Numbered from the stretch's first letter, positions 49,556 through 62,444 are shown. The stretch: 64,000 bases of DNA from Chondrilla cf. caribensis (GCA_964020155.1 OZ026547.1:3592095-3656094), one strand, 5' to 3'. Notes: generated from the letters alone by a model not told the origin. Made by a program: numbers and translations.

Positions 49556-51998
49556 TTAGTACTTTTTGCAGTAGCAGGTGTCAGACCAGTACTTCTTGCC
49601 ATAGGGATCCACACAGTAGCAGCCCTTACCTGGCCTGCCAGGTTCACCTGGTTCTCCCTTCATCCCCGGCTGACCTGGTTTGCCATCCCTGCCAGGATTA
49701 CCCGGACCACCATTCTTTCCAGGATTCCCGTCATTTCCTGGTCTTCCTGGTTTACCATCATTTCCAGGTCGGCCACTGCTTCCTGGCTTGCCATTGCTTC
49801 CTGGTCTTCCAGGCTCACCCTTATCTCCAGGTCTTCCTGGCTTGCCATTGCTTCCTGGTCTTCCAGGCTCACCCTTATCTCCAGGTCTTCCTGGCTTGCC
49901 ATTGCTTCCTGGTCTTCCAGGCTCACCCTTATCTCCAGGTCTTCCTGGCTTGCCATTGCTTCCTGGTCTTCCGGGCTCACCCTTATCTCCAGGTCTTCCT
50001 GGTTTACCATCATTTCCAGGTCGGCCATTGCTTCCTGGCTTGCCATCGCTTCCTGGTCTTCCAGGCTCACCCTTATCTCCAGGTCTTCCTGGCTTGCCAT
50101 TGCTTCCTGGTCTTCCAGGCTCACCCTTATCTCCAGGTCTTCCTGGCTTGCCATTGCTTCCTGGTCTTCCAGGCTCACCCTTATCTCCAGGTCTTCCTGG
50201 TTTGCCATCTTCTCCAGGTCCACCATTGCTTCCGGGACGTCCTGGTACACCCTTATCTCCAGGTCTTCCTGGTTTGCCATCATTTCCTGGTCTACCCTTG
50301 ATTCCTGGTGGTCCCTGACTGCCCTTTGCACCTGGTCGGCCAATTAGTCCTGGTTTCCCAGGATTACCAGGTCTTCCTTGAGGTCCAGGCCGACCAATGG
50401 AACCAGGTCTGCCCTGAACACCCTTCTGCCCTGGTTTGCCTGTGAGTAAGTGGAGTACAACAACATAAGCATTGGATAGATTCTGCTCAATGGTGTTGTA
50501 AATTTTAGCACTTGAATAGATTGCACCTTTTGATGCTATTGTTTTTTACTACTTTAATATCATTTTACCTGGATTGCCGGGTCGTCCCTGATCTCCTTTT
50601 CCTCCTGGCCTGCCATTGCTTCCCGGACGTCCTGGTACACCCTTATCTCCAGGTCTACCAGTTTTTCCTGGTCGTCCTTGATCTCCTTTTTGTCCTGGTC
50701 GGCCATTTTGTCCTGTTTTTCCAGGGTTACCTGGTCTTCCTTGAGCCCCAGGTCGTCCAGGCTGACCTGTTGGGCCAGGTCTACCTTGAACACCCTTTTG
50801 CCCTGGTTTGCCTGTAATGAATAAGATGTAAAATTCTTAAAATAAAATCTTGTCAATTTTCTCCTATATACATTCGTATGTAGTTACGCTGGATTCAAAG
50901 TTCAAATTAAAATTTACAGGCATACAACTTACAGTCCAACTGGCTTAGTAAGTACCATAAGGACCACACCAAGTCTGTACCTTTCATCAGATTTACTTAC
51001 TGTCAGTACTGGTTGAATTATGTACAAAATTAGGGACCAAGTACAGAGTATGTGCTTACGTATATTACTAAGTAGTTTGTACTGTACTTATATAATAATA
51101 TATGCATAATGTATAATTCTATATGTACTATTTCACTTTTTACCTGTATTGCCTGGTTTGCCAGGTTGGCCATTTCTTCCTGGTTTCCCTGGATCTCCTG
51201 GTTCTCCTGGACGACCCACTCCAGGTCTACCAGGTGGTCCTTTTGGTCCGGGTTTTCCTGGTTGTCCAGGCTTACCAAAGCCAGGCTTGCCACTCGACCC
51301 AGGTCTTCCTTGTGGCCCAGGTTTGCCTGGAGAACCAGGCTTCCCGGGAGGACCAGCTGGGCATTTGCAACCATAGGGCGAGATAGCAGCTCTTGCAGTC
51401 CTCAAGGTTCCAGAGGTTTCTGATAAGAAAACAATAAAAAACAACTTCTGTTGAAGTATGTCTGATGCATGATCCTTATTTTAATCAATTTTTACCCTTC
51501 AATGTAATATAGTAACAGTGACTAGCTCTCTTTAATATGAAGTAACTATCATTGATCTGTTGATTCTTGTATTTATTTTAGGTTCCCTGGATATGAATTT
51601 ACATGTCCCCTATGAAACAACTGAATTACCCCCCCCCCTCCCCCTTTGAAGATGGGTAAAAGGACATGGAGAATTGGCTATCCTAGATTCATAAGGTATA
51701 CGTGGTAGTGATTATGTACAAGGTACCTACCATCCTGTTGATCTGTACTGACAGTCATATCCTCCTTCAGCTTGCTCAGCTCTCCTCTTAGCTCTTCAAC
51801 CACCTCCCTTAGAGCAGACTGTTGAGAGTCGTAACGGGTTCTCATTCCAACAAGTTGGTTCTCGTAATGCGTCCACAGCAAGACACCTCCAATCCCCTCC
51901 AGAAGTGCCACTGTGAAGGTCACTGTGCAAAATGCCAACAAAAATGAGTTCTTGAGGCAAAAGTTAGCTCCATGTCTTCTCTCCACTTCACCATCCAT
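49556..51998 (-). CDS. Type II transmembrane collagen, gene copy 1 (556 aa)
   Basis: Four exons in phase 1: 51998-51731, 51419-51144, 50811-50569 and 50439-49556 (TAA). Residues 1-17 are cytosolic, ~18-42 a signal-anchor membrane span ([20 protein letters not shown]), and ~43-88 a charged helix likely to trimerise ([18 protein letters not shown]). A CKC pair follows (~107-109). Uninterrupted Gly-X-Y repeats then run from ~112 to ~535, very rich in KPG and RPG. A short cysteine-bearing C-terminus ends the protein ([15 protein letters not shown]). An RTAR site (96-99) just outside the helix fits furin-type shedding. The layout matches membrane-associated collagens with interrupted helices, but the protein is much smaller. 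The last exon contains seven copies of an 18-residue (54-bp) unit. Likely a cell-surface or shed matrix protein. Confidence 0.9.
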
Positions 51999-52484
51999 AC
52001 TTGTAGTGGTTGTCTACAAGATGTGTGTGATGCAGTCTCTCTCTTTAACCTCTTTTATATCATTCTCCCTCAGCTATAGTCTGTTTAAAGGTGAATGCAC
52101 ACATAAATATTGATATTGAGAACCTCTCTGTTTTGTATATGTTAGCCCTTTATAACCCAGTATGGATGTATAGGCTCCTTTTGTGGAGACCCTGTTCTTA
52201 AATGTAACACCAACTAAACATTTACAACTCAAAGTGAATACTTGTGTCAATATTATGAAACACCCATTTATGTATATCAAGTGGGAAGGTTGTGTGTGCG
52301 TGACATGGTAGTATGTGTTGGTGAATATGTTCTGTGTATAAGGAAGTGAACAGAAGCTATTTTATTTTCAAGTTGTGATACAGATTTGGATTGTATATGA
52401 AGTTAATGTAAATATTTGCACACAAATCCATTGTGGTGGAGGGATCTTATATGGTTTCAATGCTTGTATAGTTTTGTTTGCCTA

Positions 52485-53338
52485 AACAACACACACTTAT
52501 AAATGAGAGATATCATATGTATATTCTATGCCTGCATGACTTGGGTAACCACCCAGCAAGTCCTTATTAATTTTAGTACATCTGCACATTGTCAAGTGGA
52601 AATGCTAAATTGAGGACCTCATTACATTTGACCCTACAATATGGTACATAACTATTACATATAGAAGTAATTGTAATTGTAATTGTAATTGCTCAAAGTA
52701 GTTGTAATTGAAATAATTGATTACACAAAGCAAAGATTGTAATGGTAATGGTAATCGGTTCTTGAAATATCCAAGTGATTGTAGTGGTAATTGATTAGTT
52801 ATAAGCTGTAATTTCCATCATAGTGATGAAAACCCACACTGGACACACTCATGTATGTGTATGAATGTATTCCATGTCTATGAGTAATTGTACATACTTA
52901 TGTCCTTGTATATATAGATACCTATGTGATACTGATGACATTAACAATAACAATCATGATGGGGCGAGGCTAACTGCTAATTGCTAATGATTGTATATTA
53001 TAAGCAAGCATATTTATTGCAAGTGTCTATTAATGTGCCCCCCTGATTGATGTCAATATTAAACTGTACTTTAATCACACAAATGAACATTCTGGAGGTG
53101 CCCGACTCACTTATTGAATTATGATATGCAGTAGTCTAAGAGTGCACTAGTTAACCCTCAGTGACCCTTGTTTGTTGTTTTAGCTCTCAGACATCACAGA
53201 GTTCACAGAACATCTGTTGGTCCAAAGGAGGAGACCATGCACTATGAATATATTGCATATATTCTATACAGCCAATAATAGTACGTAATTGTAATTTGCC
53301 GCTGGCAATCATGATTTTACTTCTGCCATTATCATAAC
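52485..53338. other. Spacer between the two collagen genes
   Basis: Diverged copy of the array spacer (matches 46.4-47.1 kb and 47.9-48.6 kb), preceded by about 200 bp of sequence not shared with the copy after gene 2. No gene was found. Confidence 0.6.
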
Positions 53339-56300
53339 AGACAGAAATTTGAATTTTAGCTGCCATGTTGTTATGTTTATAATGATTGAATGTAATTATT
53401 TCACCATGATATTGTTCAATTGTAAGGTTTCTGTACCCATAAGAATAATATGCTTATGTGTGTGCTGTGCTTACAGAGGTATGTATTGTGAGGCTTACTG
53501 TCATGTGTTTCATGTAGCTGTGTAATTGAAAGGGATGTTGGGATTAGGGCACACTGATACCTGCCCCTGGCAACAACCATCTAGCTTGTAAGTGTAATGT
53601 AGACACGATAACAATCCCGCCTTATTCAATGTAGTTTGTATTCCGACATTTACTAGTTTCGGCCTGCATGCCTGCCTGCACATTATGTTGATAACTGAAC
53701 ATGAACATTAGTTGTGTACAGTAGGTATAGGGACATGAGGTAAGAGCATAAGGATAAGAGATGTACGTACATATAATATAATACATTATAGATGAAATTC
53801 AGTGGGGTTTTATGGCATGCAGTACTAGTCCTTACAGTTGGATTGTAGGACAGAGGGAGTATAGGAGTAAATCTACGTTGACTTGTGTGTGAGAGAAGCT
53901 GATCAGACATGATGCATGCCACTGGCTTACATGTGTGTGTTTGTACTCTCTTATCCATGAGTTCATGGGAAGTAACATCACCCCCTTACAATGGATATAT
54001 TCACTTACTACAATGACTATACTTAAAGTATTATGCCGTTTTTCAATCAATGTCCAGTTATTGATGTTCTTTTAAATAATTTGATGGCATTTCGATCATC
54101 AGTTTGCAAAATTAGTGATAAATACAACAATATAATAATACAGTTATGTAATACTAGATGACATCATAATAATGAAGTCAAGATAATAATATTGATGCCT
54201 GTATAATACATACATGTGATTCAATGTCTTTAATATATAACAGCCCTTTCATGATATTATTATTATTCCTATCTTATGCGAATTGTATGATTGAGTTTTC
54301 TTCATTTAGTACTTTTTGCAGTAGCAGGTGTCAGACCAGTACTTCTTGCCATAGGGATCCACACAGTAGCAGCCCTTACCAGACCTGCCGGGTGCACCTG
54401 GTTCTCCCTTCATCCCCGGCTGACCTGGTTTGCCATCCCTGCCAGGATTACCCGGACCACCATTCTTTCCAGGATTCCCGTCATTTCCTGGTCTTCCTGG
54501 TTTACCATCATTTCCAGGTCGGCCACTGCTTCCTGGCTTGCCATTGCTTCCTGGTCTTCCAGGCTCACCCTTATCTCCAGGTCTTCCTGGCTTGCCATTG
54601 CTTCCTGGTCTTCCAGGCTCACCCTTATCTCCAGGTCTTCCTGGCTTGCCATTGCTTCCTGGTCTTCCAGGCTCACCCTTATCTCCAGGTCTTCCTGGCT
54701 TGCCATTGCTTCCTGGTCTTCCGGGCTCACCCTTATCTCCAGGTCTTCCTGGTTTACCATCATTTCCAGGTCGGCCATTGCTTCCTGGCTTGCCATCGCT
54801 TCCTGGTCTTCCAGGCTCACCCTTATCTCCAGGTCTTCCTGGCTTGCCATTGCTTCCTGGTCTTCCAGGCTCACCCTTATCTCCAGGTCTTCCTGGCTTG
54901 CCATTGCTTCCTGGTCTTCCAGGCTCACCCTTATCTCCAGGTCTTCCTGGTTTGCCATCTTCTCCAGGTCCACCATTGCTTCCGGGACGTCCTGGTACAC
55001 CCTTATCTCCAGGTCTTCCTGGTTTGCCATCATTTCCTGGTCTACCCTTGATTCCTGGTGGTCCCTGACTGCCCTTTGCACCTGGTCGGCCAATTAGTCC
55101 TGGTTTCCCAGGGTTACCAGGTCTTCCTTGAGGTCCAGGCCGACCAATGGAACCAGGTCTGCCCTGAACACCCTTCTGCCCTGGTTTGCCTGTGAGTAAG
55201 TGGAGTACAACAACATAAGCATTGGATAGATTCTGCTCAATGGTGTTGTAAATTTTAGCACTTGAATAGATTGCACCTTTTGATGCTATTGTTTTTTACT
55301 ACTTTAATATAATTTTACCTGGATTGCCGGGTCGTCCCTGATCTCCTTTTCCTCCTGGCCTGCCATTGCTTCCCGGACGTCCTGGTACACCCTTATCTCC
55401 AGGTCTACCAGTTTTTCCTGGTCGTCCTTGATCTCCTTTTTGTCCTGGTCGGCCATTTTGTCCTGTTTTTCCAGGGTTACCGGGTCTTCCTTGAGCCCCA
55501 GGTCGTCCAGGCTGACCTGTTGGGCCAGGTCTACCTTGAACACCCTTTTGTCCTGGTTTGCCTGTAATGAATAAGATGTAAAATTCTTAAAATAAAATCT
55601 TGTCAATTTTCTCCTATATACATTCGTATGTAGTTACGCTGGATTCAAAGTTCAAATTAAAATTTACAGGCATACAACTTACAGTCCAACTGGCTTAGTA
55701 AGTACCATAAGGACCACACCAAGTCTGTACCTTTCATCAGATTTACTTACTGTCAGTACTGGTTGAATTATGTACAAAAATTAGGGACCAAGTACAGAGT
55801 ATGTGCTTACGTATATTACTAAGTAGTTTGTACTGTACTTATATAATAATATATGCATAATGTATAATTCTATATGTACTATTTCACTTTTTACCTGTAT
55901 TGCCTGGTTTGCCAGGTTGGCCATTTCTTCCTGGTTTCCCTGGATCTCCTGGTTCTCCTGGACGACCCACTCCAGGTCTACCAGGTGGTCCTTTTGGTCC
56001 GGGTTTTCCTGGTTGTCCAGGCTTACCAAAGCCAGGCTTGCCACTCGACCCAGGTCTTCCTTGTGGCCCAGGTTTGCCTGGAGAACCAGGCTTCCCGGGA
56101 GGACCAGCTGGGCATTTGCAACCATAGCGCGAGATAGCAGCTCTTGCAGTCCTCAAGGTTCCAGAGGTTTCTGATAAGAAAACAATAAAAAACAACTTCT
56201 GTTGAAGTATGTCTGATGCATGATCCTTATTTTAATCAATTTTTACCCTTCAATGTAATATAGTAACAGTGACTAGCTCTCTTTAATATGAAGTAACTAT

Positions 56301-57222
56301 CATTGATCTGTTGATTCTTGTATTTATTTTAGGTTCCCTGGATATGAATTTACATGTCCCCTATGAAACAACTGAATTACCCCCCCCCCCTCCCCCTTTG
56401 AAGATGGGTAAAAGGACATGGAGAATTGGCTATCCTAGATTCATAAGGTATACGTGGTAGTGATTATGTACAAGGTACCTACCATCCTGTTGATCTGTAC
56501 TGACAGTCATATCCTCCTTCAGCTTGCTCAGCTCTCCTCTTAGCTCTTCAACCACCTCCCTTAGAGCAGACTGTTGAGAGTCGTAACGGGTTCTCATTCC
56601 AACAAGTTGGTTCTCGTAATGCGTCCACAGCAAGACACCTCCAATCCCCTCCAGAAGTGCCACTGTGAAGGTCACTGTGCAAAATGCCAACAAAAATGAG
56701 TTCTTGAGGCAAAAGTTAGCTCCATGTCTTCTCTCCACTTCACCATCCATACTTGTAGTGATTGTCTACAAGATGTGTGTGATGCAGTCTCTCTCTTTAA
56801 CCTCTTTTATATCATTCTCCCTGAGCTATAGTTTGTTTAAAGGTGAATGCACACATAAATATTGATATTGAGAACCTCTCTGTTTTGTATATGTTAGCCC
56901 TTTATAACCCAGTATGGATGTATAGGCTCCTTTTGTGGAGACCCTGTTCTCAAATGTAAACCAACAACTTTTACAACTCAAAGTGAATACTTGTGTCAAT
57001 ATTATGAAACACCCATTTATGTATGTCAAGTGGGAAGGTTGTGTGTGCGTGACATGGTAGTGTGTGTTGGTGAATATGTTCTGTGTATAAGGAAGTGAAC
57101 AGAAGCTATTTTATTTTCAAGTTGTGATACAGATTTGGATTGTATCTGAAGTTAATGTAAATATTTGCACACAAATCCATTGTGGTGGAGGGATCTTATA
57201 TGGTTTCAATGTATGTATAGTT
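53339..57222. repeat. Tandem array unit 4 (carries collagen gene 2)
   Basis: Copy of unit 3. Similarity to unit 3 ends abruptly at 57222 (partner position 52481), marking the duplication breakpoint. Confidence 0.85.
54306..56750 (-). CDS. Type II transmembrane collagen, gene copy 2 (556 aa)
   Basis: Same four-exon structure and exon lengths as copy 1: 56750-56483, 56170-55895, 55561-55319 and 55189-54306. Only a few differences are visible, including Ser-Arg-Tyr-Gly for Ser-Pro-Tyr-Gly before the first CKC, and Ala and Ser replacing Glu and Pro in the last collagen triplets (GAPGRSGKG against GEPGRPGKG). Introns are also nearly identical, with length changes in short homopolymers (for example the poly-C run near 56385). 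Both copies keep intact frames and splice sites, so both may be expressed. The near identity indicates recent duplication or gene conversion. Confidence 0.9.
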
Positions 57223-57224
57223 TT

Positions 57225-58675
57225 GTTTGCATCAATGGATTAACCATTTTGCTATGTTTACAAACACCTCATTCATGTGGTTTGAACCTTGTGTCAGGTG
57301 AATCTCACCTATAGCTAGTTTCAATACAATCAACATCCACTGAGTGTGCATAGGGGCATACTGTTACATCGTCTACTTTGGAAATTCATGCACTACTGGG
57401 TATTTTCCAAAATATCTCTGTTCCTCTACTGGAGTTGTCGCAGTAGAGCACTTGTATCATTCGAGGTTGTATATGTCACCAGATGAGGATAAGGATGTTT
57501 TATTAATATTTACATACTAGATAATATTACATGCATGTGTACAATGGAGCTACAATAATTATTAAGTTCACAATATCCACAGATTTATTGGAAAAACATT
57601 AATTCCAATATTATATTAAAAAAACATATATTGTGCAGTTTTGAAAAAACATTGGTGGATGATACTTCAAGATGTCTCCCTCCATTTGTCATGCGATTTG
57701 TACATTCCACTTCTTCAGAAACAGTCTGCGAGTATATCTTGCATGCTTTGGGGTTAGATTTCTCTCTCTGTAATCACAAATTGTACACCTCTTCTTATGG
57801 TTCATTGGGAGGTCAAATCTAGAACGATTTGCTGGTATTTTGCTCCCCACCAACAGAGCTTCTTGACAGATTATTTGTAACCAAAGCCCATAGAAAAGTG
57901 AATATTGTTATGCAGAAGAATGCCAGATGGTGGAATTGTGAGATGACAGATATTTGTTTATCATAGCCCTACGTACAAGCGAATTTGTTTCAAAATAGTA
58001 TTATCGCAGATTAAACCGTTTGACGGGTTTACCTGGGGCAGAATAACACATATTCACTGTAATGATACTATGTTTCTTGTGTGTGTACATGACTGTGTGG
58101 GTCATGTACTAAAATAATGTATTATTCAATGCTAAAGTTGTAAGTTACCATTTTTATCCATTCCATAATGACACAACATCATTTAGGCCTTTTACCTATT
58201 ACAGGTAACCTCTTTCCAATTGACTGTATTAGCTGTATTAACTTCAATCAACTCTGTTTATTGAAGTTTGCACACATATTGTACATATTAGGCGTGAACT
58301 TGTTGAGGCTGTGTGTACACAAAGATAGTCAGTCAACTCTACCTGAAGGACTTCGAAGCCAGACAAGTTCATGCTAAGTATGCATAATAAACAGCGTGTT
58401 TTAGCTATAATTCAGATTAACATTGGTGACATAAATGTAGTAATAATGAAATTGGGTCTGAATCTTGTCTAGGGTTACATCCACATCCTCTTCTATTGCC
58501 ATGGTAATAAGTTGACATGTGCACTTAGGTCTTCAATGGGTCGAATGAACGATGGAAACAGGTATGATGAATTTAACTTAGTATTGTAACAATGTAAACT
58601 TGTTGTGCATAATGATGATATTATCATTATATGTACATATGCAGGATTTAGAATAAAATGCTATCTGTGGTATCT
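57225..58675. other. Intergenic, nothing supported
   Basis: AT-rich sequence left of the signal-peptide exon at 58679. Open frames at 57631-57822 and 58168-58377 lack domains and splice support. I looked for a counterpart of the cysteine-rich exon at 62565-62445 and did not find one. Confidence 0.45.
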
Positions 58676-58678
58676 CAC

Positions 58679-58757
58679 CCTGTGCCTGAACCTTAACTTG
58701 GTAGAGGAGGGCCCAGAAACCCAGGAACAGAATAATCAATGTTATCCTTTCCAGACA
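58679..58757 (-). pseudogene. Signal-peptide exon of a secreted-protein paralogue, start codon lost
   Basis: The minus-strand stretch codes a leader (LERITLIILFLGFWALLYQVKVQAQ) ending at a phase-1 donor (ggtgag), like the exon at 63049-62974. Flanking DNA upstream of both exons is homologous over several hundred bases. In the paralogue the leader begins ATGCCTGG. Here the equivalent position reads ATTGTGTCTGG, so the ATG is gone. No other in-frame ATG precedes it before a stop. Together with the absence of a matching second exon this suggests a decayed copy. Confidence 0.4.
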
Positions 58758-59343
58758 CAATATGCTAGCAATCAGGTTTAGTCTATATCACCTTCAACTT
58801 GTAGCAACAAAGAAGCCCTCACACCTGTTTGCAATGTGAATGATCAAGGAAACTCTATACACCTTCCTAATATCTCTGCTGGATACCACTTTGTATACTT
58901 GGTCTAGTAAGGTATACAGAATATACTGAGTTTAACAGTAGGACATACATTACATACTATACATGGGAATGCCCTGCAGTTAAAAAGTGAAACATGTCAA
59001 TTAAACTTACAAATTACTTGATCAGACTGTCACTCAACATGATTGTTAGCATCAGTCAATGAAGCAAAACCTATTAATTACTTTCCTTTGATCAGTATTT
59101 ATTGCAACACACACAGACTGGCTCACTGCATGCACAGGTACATATATGACACACATATTCATGCAGTACGCACACACAAACACTCATGCTATAATCAGTA
59201 TAGGCACAATTCCCCCACAAGCACACATGTACGCAAGTATGTTAGTGGTGCTCACATCCTCTTCTGTTGCCATGGAAGCACGTTGCCATGACACAGACAC
59301 AGAGATATATAGCAATCAAATTGCAAACACATTTCCTCGTTAT

Positions 59344-59410
59344 TGAGTAGGCACATTTGAAATATCAATAACACATTATGTGTTATTGATATTTCAAATG
59401 TGCCATACAT
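59344..59410. repeat. 55-bp near-perfect palindrome
   Basis: Positions 59350-59376 are the exact reverse complement of 59378-59404, around one central base. The arms start ggcacatttgaaatatcaat. A shorter hairpin lies at the homologous place before the other paralogue (63362-63393). Confidence 0.9.
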
Positions 59411-59532
59411 TGCAATGTGTATACACAACTACACAGGATGGGAAATCACTATTTTGCATCAATGACCATTATACTCGTCATAGTTGTAATCACTGCATTT
59501 TATGAATCACTACACTACTCCCATATATTATA

Positions 59533-59839
<307 letters not shown>

Positions 59840-60019
59840 AACACAAGGATATGGAGTAAGAAGAATAAGAAAATCATGGAAAACTGGTTAGTATGCACAT
59901 AAGTTCCTTTGCACTTTGGACATTGTGCCATGCATAAATGCCATACTGTGCTCATTACTCAGTGGTTAAGATAGGGGCACGATTTTATAAGTCATCCTGC
60001 CCGAGTGTCCATGTCTTAA

Positions 60020-60108
60020 CCAGTATAGCATCCGTTGCTAACACTTTATACATTATAAAATTGCTGTATATTAGTACTGTTTCTATGGTAACGGATGCTA
60101 TATTGTCT
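60020..60108. repeat. Short inverted repeat (tatagcatccgtt)
   Basis: tatagcatccgtt at about 60024 and its reverse complement aacggatgctata at about 60091 are about 55 bp apart, each adjoining gtcttaac/ttaacca-like sequence. Possibly a very small MITE. Confidence 0.55.
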
Positions 60109-60165
60109 TAACTACTTAATTGAGGCCCACCAATATGGATAGTAAATGAGTGCGTTTCATTGCAT

Positions 60166-61672
60166 AGGATAATTATCATAAATGTTCCTGAGAATGGAGA
60201 TGGATCTATGTATGCAATGTGTACAAGACAGAATGTACCTTGGCAGAATCAAAAGTTTAACCAACAATACTGCATTTTTAATTGTGTAATTATAATTAAT
60301 TTTTGTGGAAGTTTGGCAAGATCATTGAGTATGACACAATTTGATATAGCGTTGTCAGCAAATAGTAGAAATATATGTAAGGTTACAAACTTGGGTGAAA
60401 CTTGGAGTAATGAATCAAATTAATTGAATTACGTAAATGATCATTTATTTTAATCTTTCTTGGTTGTGTACTACACCGTATTGCCTATAATGGTTAATTT
60501 AAGAATTATGAATTATGATTCCCTTTGGATTAGTTACTGATCTTGTTTTGATGTTGGATACTGTATGGATCTCAATCACTGCAGGAGGTAGCAACAAAGA
60601 ACAGCAGTTACGATGAGGCATGCTTGGGAGTGCCTATAGTATTACTATCATGTTATCTACTTCTCAAATCCATACTATGCCTTTATGGGATACATATTAT
60701 ATATTTGTCATAGAGTGACTGAGAATTGCATTGAATTTGTTTCAGTTGACAATAATTGAGAAAAGTAGCTCCACTCGAGTCCACAGCAATTGTACCACAC
60801 AGACTAGGTACATGTGGGAGTGCAGGCCTTTAAATAGAGTAAGTCTCACAACAAAATACAACGTGCAATGGAGTAAACAACAAAGTGCAGGCCGCAGTAG
60901 TTGTAAGACACACCTGGATACTCCATAACAGTGCCAACTACAATAAAACACAGTTGGGGATATTTACTACTTAAAGTGACTATACGTGTGTGCATACAGT
61001 AAATGCAAACAAACTGGTACTAATCAAGCCAGAGCATAGCTCGGGGGGTTTGCATGTATCATGCGATGTTAGTCAGAGAGCAAAGGTCTGTCAAGGTGCT
61101 AATAGACAGTTAGTGGGAAATCACCTTGGCAACCAGTCACAAGCGGCAAATCGAAGCTATTGTGGTTAGCTGGACTTGCATCTTGTTTCGTTACCATGGT
61201 GAACAGTTGACAGGCCATGTCATGACAGAAATTTGCCAAGATGATTCTTTCATGAAGAGCAGGTCAGCACGGTAAACATTGCTTTATTATAACAACGTAC
61301 ATTATACAGACTACTGCAATATTATATACCCATGCAGGATCTTGAAATGGGTTCCAGAGTTTGCACTAGTAAACAAGTTAATCCTGGAATGGTACTGAAT
61401 GATCAAACTTAACCCTCAAACTATTGTCTCAGGAAGGCCATGGGTGTAAGGTTGAATTACATGGATGGAATTTCAGGATCTGATTGTACCGACCAAAGCG
61501 TAACGCCCATAAGCTTGGTGTTTTTGGTTACATGCTCAATGGGAAACTTCACAATTCATATGTACGGTGGAAAAATACATTCCGAAAATGATTCACATTT
61601 GCAAATATGCATAGATTCTAAATTTTACATGAAATATTATATAGTTTTTATAATATTTAACTTTTTGAATTA
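60166..61672 (+). CDS. Candidate plus-strand exons with MRH-like cysteine patterns (uncertain)
   Basis: Three plus-strand segments look more protein-like than their surroundings. At 60166-60420, after a cattgcatag acceptor, a frame contains INFCGSLARSL and later ICKVTNLG. 60746-60838 is a clean 31-codon phase-0 exon (tttgtttcag acceptor, gtaagt donor) with TRYMWECRPLNR. About 61430-61672 contains VRLNYMDGISGSDC and LVFLVTCS. These resemble the cysteine-centred motifs of mannose-6-phosphate-receptor-homology domains (xxCxPL, then LxYxxGxxC and IxFxC). I could not find splice phases that join all three, so the gene model is incomplete and may be a remnant. Confidence 0.22.
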
Positions 61673-62038
61673 GTATACAGTATACAAATAATTGACCATA
61701 TTGGATACACAGCATAGTGCATATAGAATAGGAATATATAGGTAATGTTGGTAGTATTTCGAGAATAAAATCGTTAGTTTATCTCATGTAGTGGCTACTT
61801 CTCAAGGTACCCAGGAAGCAGGTGGGAAATAAATGGTATACAGTGTATGTAGGTTGACATAATTGACTACAAATATATGCATGTGGAGTACATGGAACCA
61901 TGCACTACTTCACAAAAGCTTCCTGCATGTAGTGACATATATAAAATATTGTTAGGACTAGCACCGCATTGCAAATGAGACAATCAACTAGAAAATCCCA
62001 TACATATTCTCAAATATTAGGGTGTACTGTTTATATTA

Positions 62039-62408
62039 CCCTTAAGGCTACAAATTTCAGAGGGTTCTAATTTTAGCGATTTTTGTCAGCCAACATTTAG
62101 CGGGTATAACTTTGTGATTTGAAAACTCGTGGGGCTGCCGATCCCCGCACTCGAATTACTTGGGCGTATCATCCAGGTTTAGAAAAACCTTCTCTGAAGA
62201 TATAACACTCGGGGAAGTCGTTGCGCTCGAATTCTAGCCCGATTTCTAATTCTCGGCGCTTCGAAATCGGCCATCTTTTGCGCTCCTAAAAATTAGCGGA
62301 TACGTTGTTCTTCGTGCATATTTTTCAGCGGGTACAATTTTTAGCAGTTTTGCAGTTACTCGCTAAATTCGCTAAAGTTAGTACCCGCTAAATTTGTAGT
62401 TTTAAGGG
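62039..62408. mobile_element. 370-bp MITE-like element beside a coding exon
   Basis: The ends cccttaaggctacaaatttc and (reverse complement) cccttaaaactacaaattta are inverted repeats. The interior repeats 'agcgggta' and 'tagcga' motifs and is CpG-richer than its surroundings. It ends 37 bp from the donor of the exon 62565-62445. Confidence 0.65.
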
Positions 62409-62444
62409 ATTTGACATAACCTTATATGGTCACCAGGGTCTTAC

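Larger units (their letters stand above)
48628..53338. repeat. Tandem array unit 3 (carries collagen gene 1)
   Basis: The unit starts and ends with the same blocks as units 1-2 but contains a ~3-kb collagen gene in the middle. Identity to unit 4 is almost complete from about 49.07 to 52.48 kb, introns included. Confidence 0.85.

Noticed and set aside
49471..50347. Large plus-strand frames and a second minus-strand frame over the collagen exons
   Set aside because: They are shadows of the minus-strand Gly-X-Y frame caused by its 9-bp and 54-bp periodicity. The true frame has consistent splice phases and the cysteine-containing ends.
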